Notes under the pieces: generated by a model
The model's database searches: none
What the model was told of the DNA's origin: nothing
Seen by the model: only the letters and a program-made list of their open reading frames with translations
Assembly (NCBI RefSeq): GCF_002117125.1
Contig: NZ_CP019344.1
Span: forward strand, 1,764,501-1,828,500
Source of the DNA: Nonlabens spongiae
Lineage (GTDB): Bacteria; Bacteroidota; Bacteroidia; Flavobacteriales; Flavobacteriaceae
Reading direction: 5' to 3'
DNA length: 64,000 bases
Translations under genes and position numbers: made by a program
Part shown: positions 40,434 to 49,753 of the stretch, one piece after another
Layout: every line of letters begins with the position of its first letter
How positions within the stretch are numbered: position 1 is the first letter of the stretch

Positions 40434-42203
40434 ATGACTCGTTATTTATTACTACTTTTTGCTCTGACCTTATTTTCATGCGGCAAGGAGGAATCAAGTG
40501 ATGTTTTTATACCTGCCGGTGGGGATGAAGGCAAAGAGTTCATCACTCCATTTGAAAAAGGTAACGGCAACCAGACTGCTACTTATGAAGAGACCATTTC
40601 TTTCTATCAAAGGCTTGCCGATAACTTTTCCACCGTAAAAATTGAAGAAATAGGAATTACTGACAGTGGAAAACCTCTCCATCTGATCACTTATTCTAAA
40701 AATGCAGTCGACTGGGAGCAGCCCTATGAAGATCGCATAAAAATTCTGGTGAATAATGGCATACATCCAGGCGAGAGTGACGGTATAGATGCTACCATGA
40801 TGCTTATAAGAGATCTCGCTGCAGGCAAAATCAACGCTCCAGAAAATCTAATTTTCAGCACTATTGCGATTTACAATGTAGGTGGATCTTTAAATCGCAA
40901 CTCCACAAGCAGAACGAATCAGAATGGACCTGAATCTTATGGATTTAGAGGCAATGCCAGAAATTTTGACCTCAACCGTGATTTCATCAAAGCAGATACC
41001 CGCAACGCATTTGCTTTTTACGAGGTGTTTCATAAAACGTATCCGGACCTTTTTATTGATAATCATGTGAGCAACGGCGCAGACTATCAATATGTGCTTA
41101 CGCATTTGTTCTCGCAGCATTCAAAAATGCCTAATCCTGCGGGTAAATACATAAAAAACAAATTACAGCCTCAACTTGAGGAGCGACTCAAAAAGAGAGA
41201 CTGGGACATAACGCCATACGTCAATGTCTTTGGCCGTACTCCTGATTCTGGTTTTTCACAATTTATGGATCATCCCAGATACTCGACGGGCTATACCTCG
41301 CTGTGGAACACCTTAGGCTTGATGGTTGAAACCCACATGCTCAAGCCATATAAAGACCGGGTTGAAGGTACGCGGGTTTTAATGGAGGAGATGATTGCTC
41401 TGGGAACACAAAACATGGAGCAGATCAAGAAGGTGCGTATTGCTTCTTTGAACAAAGACAAACAGCTGAAGAGATACCCTTTCAATTATGTGTTAGATAC
41501 CACAAAAGTTGACTCGCTAGACTTTAAAGGTTTTGAGGGAATCATTTCTAAAAACGATGTCACTGGCAACGATCTTCTCACCTACGATCGTACCCAACCT
41601 TTCACTAAAAAAGTTCCTTATTTCAATTATTTCAAGGCTTCAGACTCGATTAAAATCCCAGATTATTATATCGTTCCTGCAGGTCAGTGGGAAGTTATCG
41701 ATCGCTTGCGGGCAAATAAAGTTCAAATGGAGGTTGTAGGAAAAGACAGTACACTTAAGGTTAACTCTTATAAAATCAAATCTTACCAAACATCGCGCAA
41801 CGCTTATGAAGGTCATTACCCTCAAAACAGCGTTGAAGTTAAAGAGATGGTTGAGAGGTTACGCTTTCGCGAAAGCGATATCCTAATCACAACGCGACAA
41901 CCTGCCATCAGGTACATTGTAGAAACTCTGGAACCACAAATGGCAGACTCGTTTTTCAAATGGAATTTCTTTGATACGATCCTTCAGCAAAAAGAGGGAT
42001 TTTCGACTTATGTATTTGAGCAAACGGCAAAAGAGTTATTGAAGCAAAGTGAGAGCCTGAAAATTGAGTTTGACAGCCTCAAAAAAGCAGATAAAGAGTT
42101 TGCCAGAAGCAGTTACAGACAGCTGGAATGGCTGCACAAACGCTCTCCCAACTACGAGAAAGCACACTTAAGCTATCCGATTTACAGATATTTCAAAAAC
42201 TAG
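40434..42203 (+). CDS. M14-family zinc carboxypeptidase lipoprotein
   Basis: 589-residue exported peptidase. Lipoprotein signal MTRYLLLLFALTLFSC with Cys16. Zinc site: His111 and Glu114 in NNGIHPGESD and His211 in DNHVSNG; the catalytic Glu is likely Glu299 in LMVETHMLKPYK. A beta-rich C-terminal part follows from about 340. M14 enzymes remove C-terminal residues from peptides or peptidoglycan stems; the C-terminal domain is characteristic of Bacteroidota members. A palindrome copy encodes RFRES at about 477-481. Its stop is shared with the convergent Nudix gene in CTAG. Confidence 0.88.
   Translation: MTRYLLLLFALTLFSCGKEESSDVFIPAGGDEGKEFITPFEKGNGNQTATYEETISFYQRLADNFSTVKIEEIGITDSGKPLHLITYSKNAVDWEQPYEDRIKILVNNGIHPGESDGIDATMMLIRDLAAGKINAPENLIFSTIAIYNVGGSLNRNSTSRTNQNGPESYGFRGNARNFDLNRDFIKADTRNAFAFYEVFHKTYPDLFIDNHVSNGADYQYVLTHLFSQHSKMPNPAGKYIKNKLQPQLEERLKKRDWDITPYVNVFGRTPDSGFSQFMDHPRYSTGYTSLWNTLGLMVETHMLKPYKDRVEGTRVLMEEMIALGTQNMEQIKKVRIASLNKDKQLKRYPFNYVLDTTKVDSLDFKGFEGIISKNDVTGNDLLTYDRTQPFTKKVPYFNYFKASDSIKIPDYYIVPAGQWEVIDRLRANKVQMEVVGKDSTLKVNSYKIKSYQTSRNAYEGHYPQNSVEVKEMVERLRFRESDILITTRQPAIRYIVETLEPQMADSFFKWNFFDTILQQKEGFSTYVFEQTAKELLKQSESLKIEFDSLKKADKEFARSSYRQLEWLHKRSPNYEKAHLSYPIYRYFKN
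41862..41877. repeat. 16-bp palindrome, copy 7 (in the M14 peptidase gene)
   Basis: Perfect copy giving RFRES, in the C-terminal non-catalytic part. Confidence 0.97.
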
Positions 42204-42796
42204 TCTGGAAATAATTGCCTGATGTTAGCGTAGCTTTTTTCCAAAGCTAGGGACATCATGTCTTTACTTAACCAGACTGCTTTGTCGATTCCCTCTTTAA
42301 CTTGAGGGTGCAATTCACCGTCATAATCGGTCTTCATGATGTACCAGTGCGTGAGCTTGATGCGCATGTCAGATTTCCAAGAAAAAATGTGGTAAGTATG
42401 CCCTAGATACCCCTCAATAGTTAGATTTTTAACGCCCGTCTCCTCCTCAACTTCTCTTATAGCTCCATCTTCCAGTGATTCTTTTTTCTCGACCTTACCT
42501 TTAGGCAGATCCCATTTCCCATTGCGGTGAATGAATAAAAAATCGTTGTCAGCATTTGTAACAAGACCACCTGCAGCAGTCACCACAGGTAATAACTTAT
42601 GGAATCTAGGTAATAGCTTTTTAGGATTTCTTGAATAGAGTGCGACCTTGTTCAACTTCCCTTTCTGAATTTGTTTAACTATTTTTTTAAGATCGACATT
42701 CTTAATCTTGAGTATCTTATGATCGGGAAACGCAGTTTTGTCTGAAGTCAATATTATTGGGACTTCTTTGACGAAAACTTTATACATTTGAGCCAT
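42200..42796 (-). CDS. Nudix hydrolase
   Basis: 198 residues. The Nudix box GKVEKKESLEDGAIREVEEETGV (given here only by its ends: GKVEKKES and REVEEETG) is complete and follows GKWDLPK. The N-terminal 65 residues form an extra domain (YKVFVKEVPIILTSDK). Substrate unknown. The annotated ATG at 42796 shares two bases with the pyrE ATG on the other strand; an internal ATG at 42787 (MYKVFVKE) would avoid this and is a real alternative. Confidence 0.88.
   Translation of the reverse strand: MAQMYKVFVKEVPIILTSDKTAFPDHKILKIKNVDLKKIVKQIQKGKLNKVALYSRNPKKLLPRFHKLLPVVTAAGGLVTNADNDFLFIHRNGKWDLPKGKVEKKESLEDGAIREVEEETGVKNLTIEGYLGHTYHIFSWKSDMRIKLTHWYIMKTDYDGELHPQVKEGIDKAVWLSKDMMSLALEKSYANIRQLFPD
42783..42790 (+). 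promoter_or_regulatory. Candidate -7 box of pyrE
   Basis: TACATTTG, ending four bases before the pyrE ATG and lying inside the start of the Nudix gene. It implies a nearly leaderless pyrE mRNA. Confidence 0.4.
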
Positions 42797-43448
42797 GGTT
42801 AGAGATAAGGAAATCGCGAGTAAAACCGCGGAATTGTTGTTGCAAATTAAAGCAATAAAACTGCAACCACAAGACCCTTTTACATGGGCAAGTGGTCTTA
42901 GGTCACCTATTTACTGTGACAACAGAATAACGCTTTCCTATCCACCTATCAGAAACTTTTTGAGAGAGCACCTTGCAGACACTGTCGAGGATCAATGGGG
43001 AAAACCAGACGTAATTGCTGGAGTAGCCACAGGAGCCATAGGTATAGGCATGCTGGTTGCAGACTATCTTAATCTTCCTTTTATCTATGTACGTCCAGAA
43101 CCTAAAAAACATGGCCGTCAAAATCAAATCGAGGGTCATCTTGAAAAAGGTTCTAGTGTCGTGGTTATAGAAGACCTCATCAGCACTGGTAAAAGCAGTT
43201 TAAATGCCGTTGAGGCTCTCAAAAATGCTGGCGCACAAGTAAAAGGAATGGCGGCGCTCTTCAGTTACGGTTTTGAAGATACCGTCAAGAGATTTAAAGA
43301 CCTAAGCTTTGACCTTTACACACTCAGCGATTACGAGCAACTGATCACTAAAGCTAATCAAATGGGCTATCTCAATGAAGAAGAAGCCCGATTATTATCA
43401 AGCTGGAGAAAAGATCCAGCAAACTGGAACCAAGCACTCATTTCATGA
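42795..43448 (+). CDS. pyrE: Orotate phosphoribosyltransferase
   Basis: Forms orotidine monophosphate from orotate and PRPP in pyrimidine synthesis. 217 residues: KLQPQDPFTWASGLRSPIYC at the substrate site, RPEPKKHGRQNQIEGHLEKG (flexible loop) and the PRPP motif VVIEDLISTGKSSLNAVEAL. It overlaps the following SRPBCC gene by four bases (ATGA). Confidence 0.96.
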   Translation: MVRDKEIASKTAELLLQIKAIKLQPQDPFTWASGLRSPIYCDNRITLSYPPIRNFLREHLADTVEDQWGKPDVIAGVATGAIGIGMLVADYLNLPFIYVRPEPKKHGRQNQIEGHLEKGSSVVVIEDLISTGKSSLNAVEALKNAGAQVKGMAALFSYGFEDTVKRFKDLSFDLYTLSDYEQLITKANQMGYLNEEEARLLSSWRKDPANWNQALIS

Positions 43449-43831
43449 AACTAGAAAGCCGCAAAGTAAACACCTCAAAATCACCAGAGGAATTATTCCA
43501 TTTTTTGACATCTGCTGAAAATTATCAGCAATTGATGCCTGAGAACACAAAATTTGAAGCTTACGACAGCGAGAAATTTTTATTCGGTCTTAAAGGCATG
43601 CCTGAGATCAAGCTAGTCATCAAAGAAAAAATCCCTTATTCAAAAGTGGTACTGGGCTCAGCGAGCGATAAACTCTCCTTCACCCTTACTTGTGATATTG
43701 AACAAATGGGCGAGGAGTCTCAAGCGCAATTGTTTTTTGAAGGTGACTTTAATGCCATGATGGCGATGATGATCAAAGGACCGCTTAATAAGTTTTTAGA
43801 GACACTAGCCACTGGTATCGAGAAGCTCTAG
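43445..43831 (+). CDS. SRPBCC-fold (START-like) protein
   Basis: 128 residues predicted to fold as a helix-grip ligand-binding domain: KVNTSKSPEELFHFLTSAEN, YQQLMPENTKFEAYD, LKGMPEIKLVI. No catalytic residues are assigned. It is translationally coupled to pyrE and may share regulation only. Its stop lies in a CTAG shared with the convergent birA. Confidence 0.75.
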   Translation: MKLESRKVNTSKSPEELFHFLTSAENYQQLMPENTKFEAYDSEKFLFGLKGMPEIKLVIKEKIPYSKVVLGSASDKLSFTLTCDIEQMGEESQAQLFFEGDFNAMMAMMIKGPLNKFLETLATGIEKL

Positions 43832-44544
43832 AAACTAGTATAATCCCACTCAAGTTCCTTGAGATCATAACTAGACAGTTTGCCTCCCACTTGGAGTACA
43901 AGCTTACCACTTGGATCAGTCCCTATTACCATTGCCGTGAATTGCATACCGTTTTTGGAAAAAACCAGTTCTCTATTAACGCCTAACAGTTGAGAAGTGT
44001 ACAATTCATCGATTTGCTCTGGCTCACGGTGGTCTTTAAAGAAACAGTTAATAAACGAGTTTAAAAACGGGTCGATTTCAAAGTTTTGACCAGTTAGTTC
44101 ACTAATTGAGCTTGCATGAGGTAGCTCATCAAATTCCTTCTGGTTGATGTTGAGACCTATTCCTATAATGGAATGTGACAGTCTGCCTTTTTTGAAGATA
44201 TTTTCCACAAGAACACCACCGATTTTTTTCTTTGCTGACAGAATGTCGTTAGGCCATTTGATCTTAACATCGAGTCCTGAAACAGCAGCTATGCATTCGG
44301 TTAGTATCACGCAGGTTTTTTGATTGATCTGAAAGGCATTCAGGTCGTCCAGATTATCTCGCAACGTACTGAACATAAGGTTCTTTCCTGGTTCAGACTG
44401 CCATATAGCACCTCTTTGACCTCTCCCTTTTGTCTGGTGAGTTGTGTAGACCGTAAAGCCATTAGGTAATACGCTTTCGCGAAAGCGAGATCTCAAAACA
44501 TCACTCGTAGAGGTAGTGGCATGTAATTTGACGACATTTTTCAA
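43828..44544 (-). CDS. birA: Biotin--[acetyl-CoA-carboxylase] ligase
   Basis: 238 residues, catalytic domain only (no N-terminal helix-turn-helix), so an enzyme and not a biotin-operon repressor. Motifs TKGRGQRGAIWQSEPGKNL (biotinyl-AMP loop), IKWPNDIL and GIGLNIN are present. The palindrome at 44472-44487 encodes RFRES at residues 20-24, close to the N-terminus. It is divergent from rsfS. Confidence 0.93.
   Translation of the reverse strand: MKNVVKLHATTSTSDVLRSRFRESVLPNGFTVYTTHQTKGRGQRGAIWQSEPGKNLMFSTLRDNLDDLNAFQINQKTCVILTECIAAVSGLDVKIKWPNDILSAKKKIGGVLVENIFKKGRLSHSIIGIGLNINQKEFDELPHASSISELTGQNFEIDPFLNSFINCFFKDHREPEQIDELYTSQLLGVNRELVFSKNGMQFTAMVIGTDPSGKLVLQVGGKLSSYDLKELEWDYTSF
44472..44487. 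repeat. 16-bp palindrome, copy 8 (in birA)
   Basis: Perfect copy giving RFRES just after the substrate-side segment TTSTSDVL. Confidence 0.97.
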
Positions 44545-44595
44545 CTTTGAGGTCTCGTTTAGTACACATTTAGTAGTCGGGCTTCAAAAAAAGAA

Positions 44596-44603
44596 TAAAT
44601 TTG
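44596..44603 (+). promoter_or_regulatory. Candidate -7 box of rsfS-ftsH
   Basis: TAAATTTG, 19 bases before the rsfS ATG. No exact -33 match. Confidence 0.45.
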
Positions 44604-44622
44604 TTAAAGCAAAAAATTTTTA

Positions 44623-44994
44623 ATGACTAAAGAAAAGGTTTCCGCAGACGTTCTCATAGCTCTTATCATAGAAGGTATCGAAGAAGTCAAGGGAAATGAT
44701 ATAACCATTCTAGACCTAAGAGATATCGAAAATACCGTGACTAGCTATTTTATCATTTGCAACGGTACCTCAAATACACAGGTCAATGCAATTGTGAACT
44801 CAGTACAACGTACGGTAAGCAAAAAAATTCAAGAAAATCCATGGCACACAGAAGGCTCAGATCAAGCTGAGTGGGTGCTCATTGATTATGTCAATGTCGT
44901 TGTGCATGTTTTTCAGAAACATATTAGAGAGTATTACGACTTAGAAAGCCTATGGGGCGATGCTAAGACAACCACCATAGAAAGTTCCTATTAA
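44623..44994 (+). CDS. rsfS: Ribosomal silencing factor RsfS
   Basis: 123 residues; binds uL14 and blocks subunit joining during starvation. Blocks DITILDLRDIENTVTSYFII, NGTSNTQVNAI, NPWHTEGSDQAEWVLIDYVN and VHVFQKHIREYYDLESLW are typical of the family. It is 12 bases before ftsH, so co-transcribed. Confidence 0.95.
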   Translation: MTKEKVSADVLIALIIEGIEEVKGNDITILDLRDIENTVTSYFIICNGTSNTQVNAIVNSVQRTVSKKIQENPWHTEGSDQAEWVLIDYVNVVVHVFQKHIREYYDLESLWGDAKTTTIESSY

Positions 44995-45006
44995 AGAAAA
45001 CACATC

Positions 45007-47055
45007 ATGTCTCAAGATAAAACTCCAAAAGGTGGAAAGCGACCGGTTATGCCAGGTGGCGGTAAACCTAAATTCAATATATGGTGGATCGTTGTTCCTA
45101 TTGTAGTCCTATTTCTAGGCTATAGTTTGTTCAACAACACCTTCAATGCCCCTAAAAAAACAACCTATAATGAATTCTTTGACTTTCTTGAGGACGGTGA
45201 GATAGACAAGGTTGTTGTCGTAAGCAATAAGCGTATTGCTAGAGTATTTCTTACAGAGGAGGCAAGAAAACTCCAAAAGCATAAGAATGCCAGACGCGAT
45301 AACGGCATTAACAACGTTCCATTACCGCAATACAGTTTTGAATACGGTGATCAGGAAACTTTTGAACGGGAGCTGAAAGAGACTATTCAAGAAAATAATC
45401 TTGAAACTGAGTATGTTTTTGATTCAGAAGATGAAAGTTTATGGAACTTACTGGGAACCATTCTCCCATTTGTGATCATCATAGGAATCTGGATCTTCTT
45501 AATGCGCCGCATGAGTGGTGGCGCCGGCGGTGGTGCTGGAGGCCAGATCTTTAATATAGGAAAAAGTAAGGCTAAACTTTTTGATCAAAAGACAGACATC
45601 AAGACTACTTTCAAAGATGTCGCTGGTCTCGAAGGCGCTAAAGAAGAGGTCCAAGAAATAGTAGACTTCCTTAAAAATCCTGACAAATACACCTCGTTAG
45701 GTGGTAAGATCCCTAAAGGAGCCCTACTGATCGGTTCTCCGGGTACCGGTAAGACACTTCTTGCCAAAGCTGTTGCAGGTGAGGCTAAGGTTCCTTTCTT
45801 CTCTCTTAGTGGATCTGATTTTGTGGAAATGTTTGTAGGTGTAGGCGCAAGCCGTGTAAGAGACTTATTCAAACAGGCTAAAGAAAAATCTCCTGCTATA
45901 ATTTTTATAGATGAAATTGATGCCATAGGTCGCGCTAGAGGTAAATCAAATTTTTCAGGTTCTAATGATGAGCGTGAGAATACGCTGAACCAGCTATTGA
46001 CCGAAATGGACGGTTTTGGTACAAATACAAATGTTATCGTTCTAGCAGCAACTAACCGAGGAGATATTCTGGATAAAGCGTTGATGCGTGCGGGTCGCTT
46101 TGATCGTCAGATTTATGTGGATCTTCCAGATGTAAGGGAAAGAGAACAAATATTTGAGGTGCATCTACGCCCCTTGAAAAAGGTGGATAATGAATTGGAT
46201 ACAGCTTTCCTCGCAAAACAAACTCCTGGTTTCTCAGGGGCTGACATTGCCAATGTCTGTAATGAGGCGGCTCTTATCGCTGCTAGAAAAGGTAAAAAAG
46301 CGGTTGATAAACAAGATTTCCTAGATGCGGTAGACCGTATTGTAGGTGGTCTTGAAAAGAAAAACAAGCTTATTACACCATCTGAAAAGAAAACAATTGC
46401 TTATCATGAAGCGGGTCATGCCACGGTGAGCTGGATGACAGAGCATGCTGCACCATTGATAAAAGTTACTATAGTGCCTAGGGGACAATCACTAGGTGCT
46501 GCATGGTACCTTCCAGAAGAACGCCAGATCGTGAGACCAGAACAAATGCTGGACGAGATGTGTGCAACCATGGGTGGTCGAGCTGCAGAAAAGGTGATAT
46601 TCAACAACATTTCAACAGGTGCTTTAAGCGATCTAGAAAAAGTAACTAAGCAGGCACGTGCTATGGTAACCATTTATGGTTTGAACGAAGTAGTGGGAAA
46701 TATTACTTACTATGACTCCAGCGGCCAGCAAGAGTACAGCATGACAAAACCTTACAGTGAAGAAACTGCTGTAACCATAGATAAAGAGATTTCTAAGATC
46801 ATAGAAGCTCAGTACCAAAGAGCAATCAAGATACTCGAAGAGAATAAGGATAAACTCACTGAACTGGCAGAGCTGCTTCTTGAGAAGGAAGTGATCTTTA
46901 AAGACGATCTAGAAAAGATTTTTGGTAAAAGGCCTTTCATAAAAGAGCAACCTATCGCTTTAAAATCTTCTACCCGATCTATTCCCATGGAACCAGAGGT
47001 GATTGAAGAGTCTGAAAAGTTAGAGCAAAAAGAAGATGATAAGACTGCAGAGTAG
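45007..47055 (+). CDS. ftsH: ATP-dependent zinc metalloprotease FtsH
   Basis: Inner-membrane quality-control protease. 682 residues: membrane segments at about 24-42 and 147-166 flanking a periplasmic domain, a Gly-rich stretch, AAA+ domain with Walker A GSPGTGKT at 243-250, Walker [13 protein letters not shown] and second region of homology [20 protein letters not shown], then the protease domain with HEAGH at 467-471 and a Glu/Lys-rich tail. It lies after rsfS and before a LUD protein. Confidence 0.97.
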   Translation: MSQDKTPKGGKRPVMPGGGKPKFNIWWIVVPIVVLFLGYSLFNNTFNAPKKTTYNEFFDFLEDGEIDKVVVVSNKRIARVFLTEEARKLQKHKNARRDNGINNVPLPQYSFEYGDQETFERELKETIQENNLETEYVFDSEDESLWNLLGTILPFVIIIGIWIFLMRRMSGGAGGGAGGQIFNIGKSKAKLFDQKTDIKTTFKDVAGLEGAKEEVQEIVDFLKNPDKYTSLGGKIPKGALLIGSPGTGKTLLAKAVAGEAKVPFFSLSGSDFVEMFVGVGASRVRDLFKQAKEKSPAIIFIDEIDAIGRARGKSNFSGSNDERENTLNQLLTEMDGFGTNTNVIVLAATNRGDILDKALMRAGRFDRQIYVDLPDVREREQIFEVHLRPLKKVDNELDTAFLAKQTPGFSGADIANVCNEAALIAARKGKKAVDKQDFLDAVDRIVGGLEKKNKLITPSEKKTIAYHEAGHATVSWMTEHAAPLIKVTIVPRGQSLGAAWYLPEERQIVRPEQMLDEMCATMGGRAAEKVIFNNISTGALSDLEKVTKQARAMVTIYGLNEVVGNITYYDSSGQQEYSMTKPYSEETAVTIDKEISKIIEAQYQRAIKILEENKDKLTELAELLLEKEVIFKDDLEKIFGKRPFIKEQPIALKSSTRSIPMEPEVIEESEKLEQKEDDKTAE

Positions 47056-47120
47056 GGCATTGCTAGTAAACTAGAAGTCCCTATATTTACCTAAGGTCAA
47101 AATGAAGCAGGCAATTGCCT

Positions 47121-47747
47121 ATGAGTTTATTTAAGAAGTTATTCAATCTTTCTCAAAAGCCAGAAGAAAAAACTCAGGAGAAGACTCCCGACGAGCGCTC
47201 TAAGTACATGCCGGAGCAACCTGATCTCCCTGTAGATGAGCGTTTCATACACCATTTTACACGATTGGGAGGTCGCTTCTTATATTGTCTCAATCAAGAT
47301 GAAGTAGACCATAACTTTAAAAATATTATTAAAGAACACGGCTGGGAAAATTCTGCTGCCTTCTGTCCTGATGCAAATTTGAAAGAAAGATTTGATGACT
47401 TAGATCTTGATATTTCATGTAATAACCTTGAGGCAGACATGTTGATATCTCGATGTGAATACATCATCGCAGACACAGGTGCTATACTATTCTCTTCAAA
47501 TCAAGTGAAGCAATTCAAAACTTTTGAATTGCCAGACACCTATGTTATTTTAGCAAGTACGAGTCAGATAGTGGAATCTATTGGTGAAGGTTTAAGAGGT
47601 ATTAAAATCAAAAATCAGCGTGATATTCCTACAAATATCACGACACTTAAACATTTCAAAAAAAACGAGCACAGCGACGACAAGGATCTAATGACTTATG
47701 GTGCTGCCCACAAACTCGTTTATTTGCTTTTATTAGAAGACTTGTAA
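47121..47747 (+). CDS. LUD-domain protein (LutC-like)
   Basis: 208 residues from the ATG at 47121 (MSLFKKLFNLSQKPEEKTQE). The C-terminal LUD region includes NNLEADMLISRCEYIIADTG and VILASTSQIVESIGEGLRG. LutC homologues take part in lactate oxidation, but lutA and lutB are absent here and the gene is conserved between ftsH and cdsA in Flavobacteriia (recalled), so a different role is likely. Confidence 0.8.
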   Translation: MSLFKKLFNLSQKPEEKTQEKTPDERSKYMPEQPDLPVDERFIHHFTRLGGRFLYCLNQDEVDHNFKNIIKEHGWENSAAFCPDANLKERFDDLDLDISCNNLEADMLISRCEYIIADTGAILFSSNQVKQFKTFELPDTYVILASTSQIVESIGEGLRGIKIKNQRDIPTNITTLKHFKKNEHSDDKDLMTYGAAHKLVYLLLLEDL

Positions 47748-47748
47748 T

Positions 47749-48567
47749 ATGCGGGAACTTCTAGTAAGATCCGTTTCAGGAATAGTCTATGTATCATTAG
47801 TTGTACTCAGTGCACTTTATTCTCGCGATGTATTCATCGGTTTGTTTTGTGTATTTGCATTTATCTGCTTGATAGAATTGATGCCCATGATACGCTTGAG
47901 GCAATGGTTGATTTATCCAGTGCTTCCTCTTGCTTATTATTTTATAGTGTGGCAAGGAGTTTCACAGAACATTGTTCTCGTTTTGCTTGCTGCAACGATT
48001 TTGGTCAACATCTATCTAATCAGAGATCTGGTGTTAGTCAATAGAATTGCTCTTTTCAACACTAAGAAACACATCATCGCACTATTGTATTTGATAGGAA
48101 GCAGCCTATTCCTTGCCTTGATTCCCGATGTGGTCCCAAACTATCAACCAGAGTTGTTGATTGGAATTTTTGCGATCATCTGGGTCAATGATAGTTTTGC
48201 CTACTTAATTGGAAAAAACTTTGGCAAGCATAAACTGATGAAACGCATTTCTCCCAAAAAAACTATCGAGGGTTTTGCCGGAGGTCTTATTATGGCCATG
48301 GCTGGCGGTGTAGGTCTTTACTTTTACCTTCATCATCAAGGTCTAGATCAATATGGAATTTGGGACTGGATCATCATTGCATTTGTAGTAGCTTTATTTG
48401 GGACCGTCGGTGATTTGATCCAATCAAAAATCAAGCGACAGGCCGCTGTAAAAGATAGCGGTAGCATCATGCCAGGTCATGGAGGAATTTTTGATCGTAT
48501 GGACAGTATTATCTTTGCAGCACCATTTGCATATTTAACCTTTACTATAATAAACCATGTTTCATAA
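47749..48567 (+). CDS. cdsA: Phosphatidate cytidylyltransferase
   Basis: Makes CDP-diacylglycerol for phospholipid synthesis in the inner membrane. 272 residues, about seven to eight membrane segments; FAIIWVNDSFAYLIGKNFGK and the signature KDSGSIMPGHGGIFDRMDSI near the C-terminus are decisive. It starts one base after the LUD gene and overlaps psd by 11 bases: the two work in successive branches of phosphatidylethanolamine synthesis. Confidence 0.95.
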   Translation: MRELLVRSVSGIVYVSLVVLSALYSRDVFIGLFCVFAFICLIELMPMIRLRQWLIYPVLPLAYYFIVWQGVSQNIVLVLLAATILVNIYLIRDLVLVNRIALFNTKKHIIALLYLIGSSLFLALIPDVVPNYQPELLIGIFAIIWVNDSFAYLIGKNFGKHKLMKRISPKKTIEGFAGGLIMAMAGGVGLYFYLHHQGLDQYGIWDWIIIAFVVALFGTVGDLIQSKIKRQAAVKDSGSIMPGHGGIFDRMDSIIFAAPFAYLTFTIINHVS

Positions 48568-49207
48568 AGAAGGAAAGGCGTCCATACTCATTGCATTAGT
48601 CGTTCTGGCAATTCTGACCGTAGTTGCTGCCACGATCACTATGCCGGAGTGGCTATCCATTCTTTTGATAAGCATAGGTGTTGCGTTTCTTTGTATTATT
48701 CTTCAATTTTTCAGGAACCCAAAACGAGTTTCAGTTGAGGACGACACTACTGTGGTTTCTCCAGTAGACGGCAAGGTGGTCGTCATTGAAGAAGTTCATG
48801 ATAAAGAATATTTTGATGGTAAGCGCATGATGATTTCCGTGTTTATGTCACCTATAAATGTGCACGCTACGAGGTATCCTGTAGCCGGTAAAATTGCCTA
48901 CAGTAAATACCATCCTGGTAAATATTTAGTGGCTTGGCATCCAAAAGCGAGTGAGGAGAATGAACGCACTACCGTGGTCATTGATCACAACAACGGTAAA
49001 AAAGTCATGTATCGACAAATCGCTGGCGCACTCGCAAAGCGCATCATGAATTATGCTAAAGAAGGAGATACCGTAAAGCAAGGTTTTGAAAGCGGATTCA
49101 TTAAATTTGGTTCTCGGGTGGATGTTTATCTTCCTACTGATGCAAAAATTGAAGTCGAACTCAACCAAAAAGTTAAAGGAGCATCCTCTATCCTAGCAAA
49201 GTTTTGA
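48557..49207 (+). CDS. psd: Phosphatidylserine decarboxylase proenzyme (short archaeal/PSD-A type)
   Basis: 216 residues with two N-terminal membrane helices, VVSPVDGKVVVIEEV, FMSPINVHATRYPVAGKI (conserved His) and the self-cleavage site FGSR in GFIKFGSRVDVYLP, where the Gly-Ser bond is broken to form the pyruvoyl group. Produces phosphatidylethanolamine. It overlaps cdsA and, by one base, the ACBP gene. Confidence 0.95.
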   Translation: MFHKEGKASILIALVVLAILTVVAATITMPEWLSILLISIGVAFLCIILQFFRNPKRVSVEDDTTVVSPVDGKVVVIEEVHDKEYFDGKRMMISVFMSPINVHATRYPVAGKIAYSKYHPGKYLVAWHPKASEENERTTVVIDHNNGKKVMYRQIAGALAKRIMNYAKEGDTVKQGFESGFIKFGSRVDVYLPTDAKIEVELNQKVKGASSILAKF

Positions 49208-49485
49208 TGCAGGGAAAAGAACTGGACATAGCATTTGAAGAAGCCTTCCAAAAGGCCTCTCAAGAAGAGCAGAGTCTCGTACCACCTGATCTTCAATTAC
49301 ATCTTTATGCTTATTACAAAAGAGCGATAGACGAGCCTTATGTCAGCAATCGCAGTTTTGAATCCAATGATTTACGCAGCGCATTCAAGATGAACGCCTT
49401 GATCCAAGTGCAAAATATTTCTCGTTCAGAAGCCAAGCGGCGCTACATTGAGATGATTGAGGATCTTTATCCTAAACCTTGGTGA
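49207..49485 (+). CDS. Acyl-CoA-binding protein
   Basis: 92 residues from the ATG overlapping the psd stop. Four-helix ACBP family with AFEEAFQKAS, LQLHLYAYYKRAIDEP and the C-terminal EAKRRYIEMIEDLYPKPW. Shuttles acyl-CoA esters; the coupling with cdsA and psd fits membrane lipid synthesis. It is the last gene of the run starting at rsfS. Confidence 0.85.
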   Translation: MQGKELDIAFEEAFQKASQEEQSLVPPDLQLHLYAYYKRAIDEPYVSNRSFESNDLRSAFKMNALIQVQNISRSEAKRRYIEMIEDLYPKPW

Positions 49486-49506
49486 TTTAGGTATTAGTTG
49501 CTGGTT

Positions 49507-49530
49507 GTAAATTGGTAGTTGCCAATTTAC
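49507..49530 (+). terminator. Hairpin after the lipid gene cluster
   Basis: Perfect nine-base stem GTAAATTGG / CCAATTTAC with a six-base loop, 22 bases past the ACBP stop. No T run follows, so its function as terminator is uncertain. Confidence 0.5.
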
Positions 49531-49634
49531 CTCTTCAAACCTTTGTCATGGTGGACAAGCGTAGTAAGTCCAGTGCAGCTGTAGAGTCAGCATCTCAAAA
49601 AATAGAACTCTAAGGTATTTAAAATCAAGACATT

Positions 49635-49676
49635 AAAAATGAGACTCTGAATCCCTCCTACCGTCGGGTTCAGAGT
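49635..49676 (-). terminator. Hairpin after the two-component operon
   Basis: ACTCTGAA(T)CCC pairs with GGGTTCAGAGT (11 pairs, one bulge, ten-base loop, 49644-49676). On the minus strand the stem is followed, after a few bases, by five T, which suits termination of the response-regulator transcript. The rest of the gap 49531-49753 holds the palindrome copy and nothing else recognised. Confidence 0.55.
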
Positions 49677-49711
49677 AACAGTTTGGATTTAAGTACAATT
49701 AAATTTGATTC

Positions 49712-49727
49712 CGCTTTCGCGAAAGCG
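49712..49727. repeat. 16-bp palindrome, copy 9 (ACBP / response regulator gap)
   Basis: Perfect copy 27 bases downstream of the response-regulator stop codon, between two convergent operons. Confidence 0.97.
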
Positions 49728-49753
49728 TAACCATGATAAGCTCTACAGATTCA

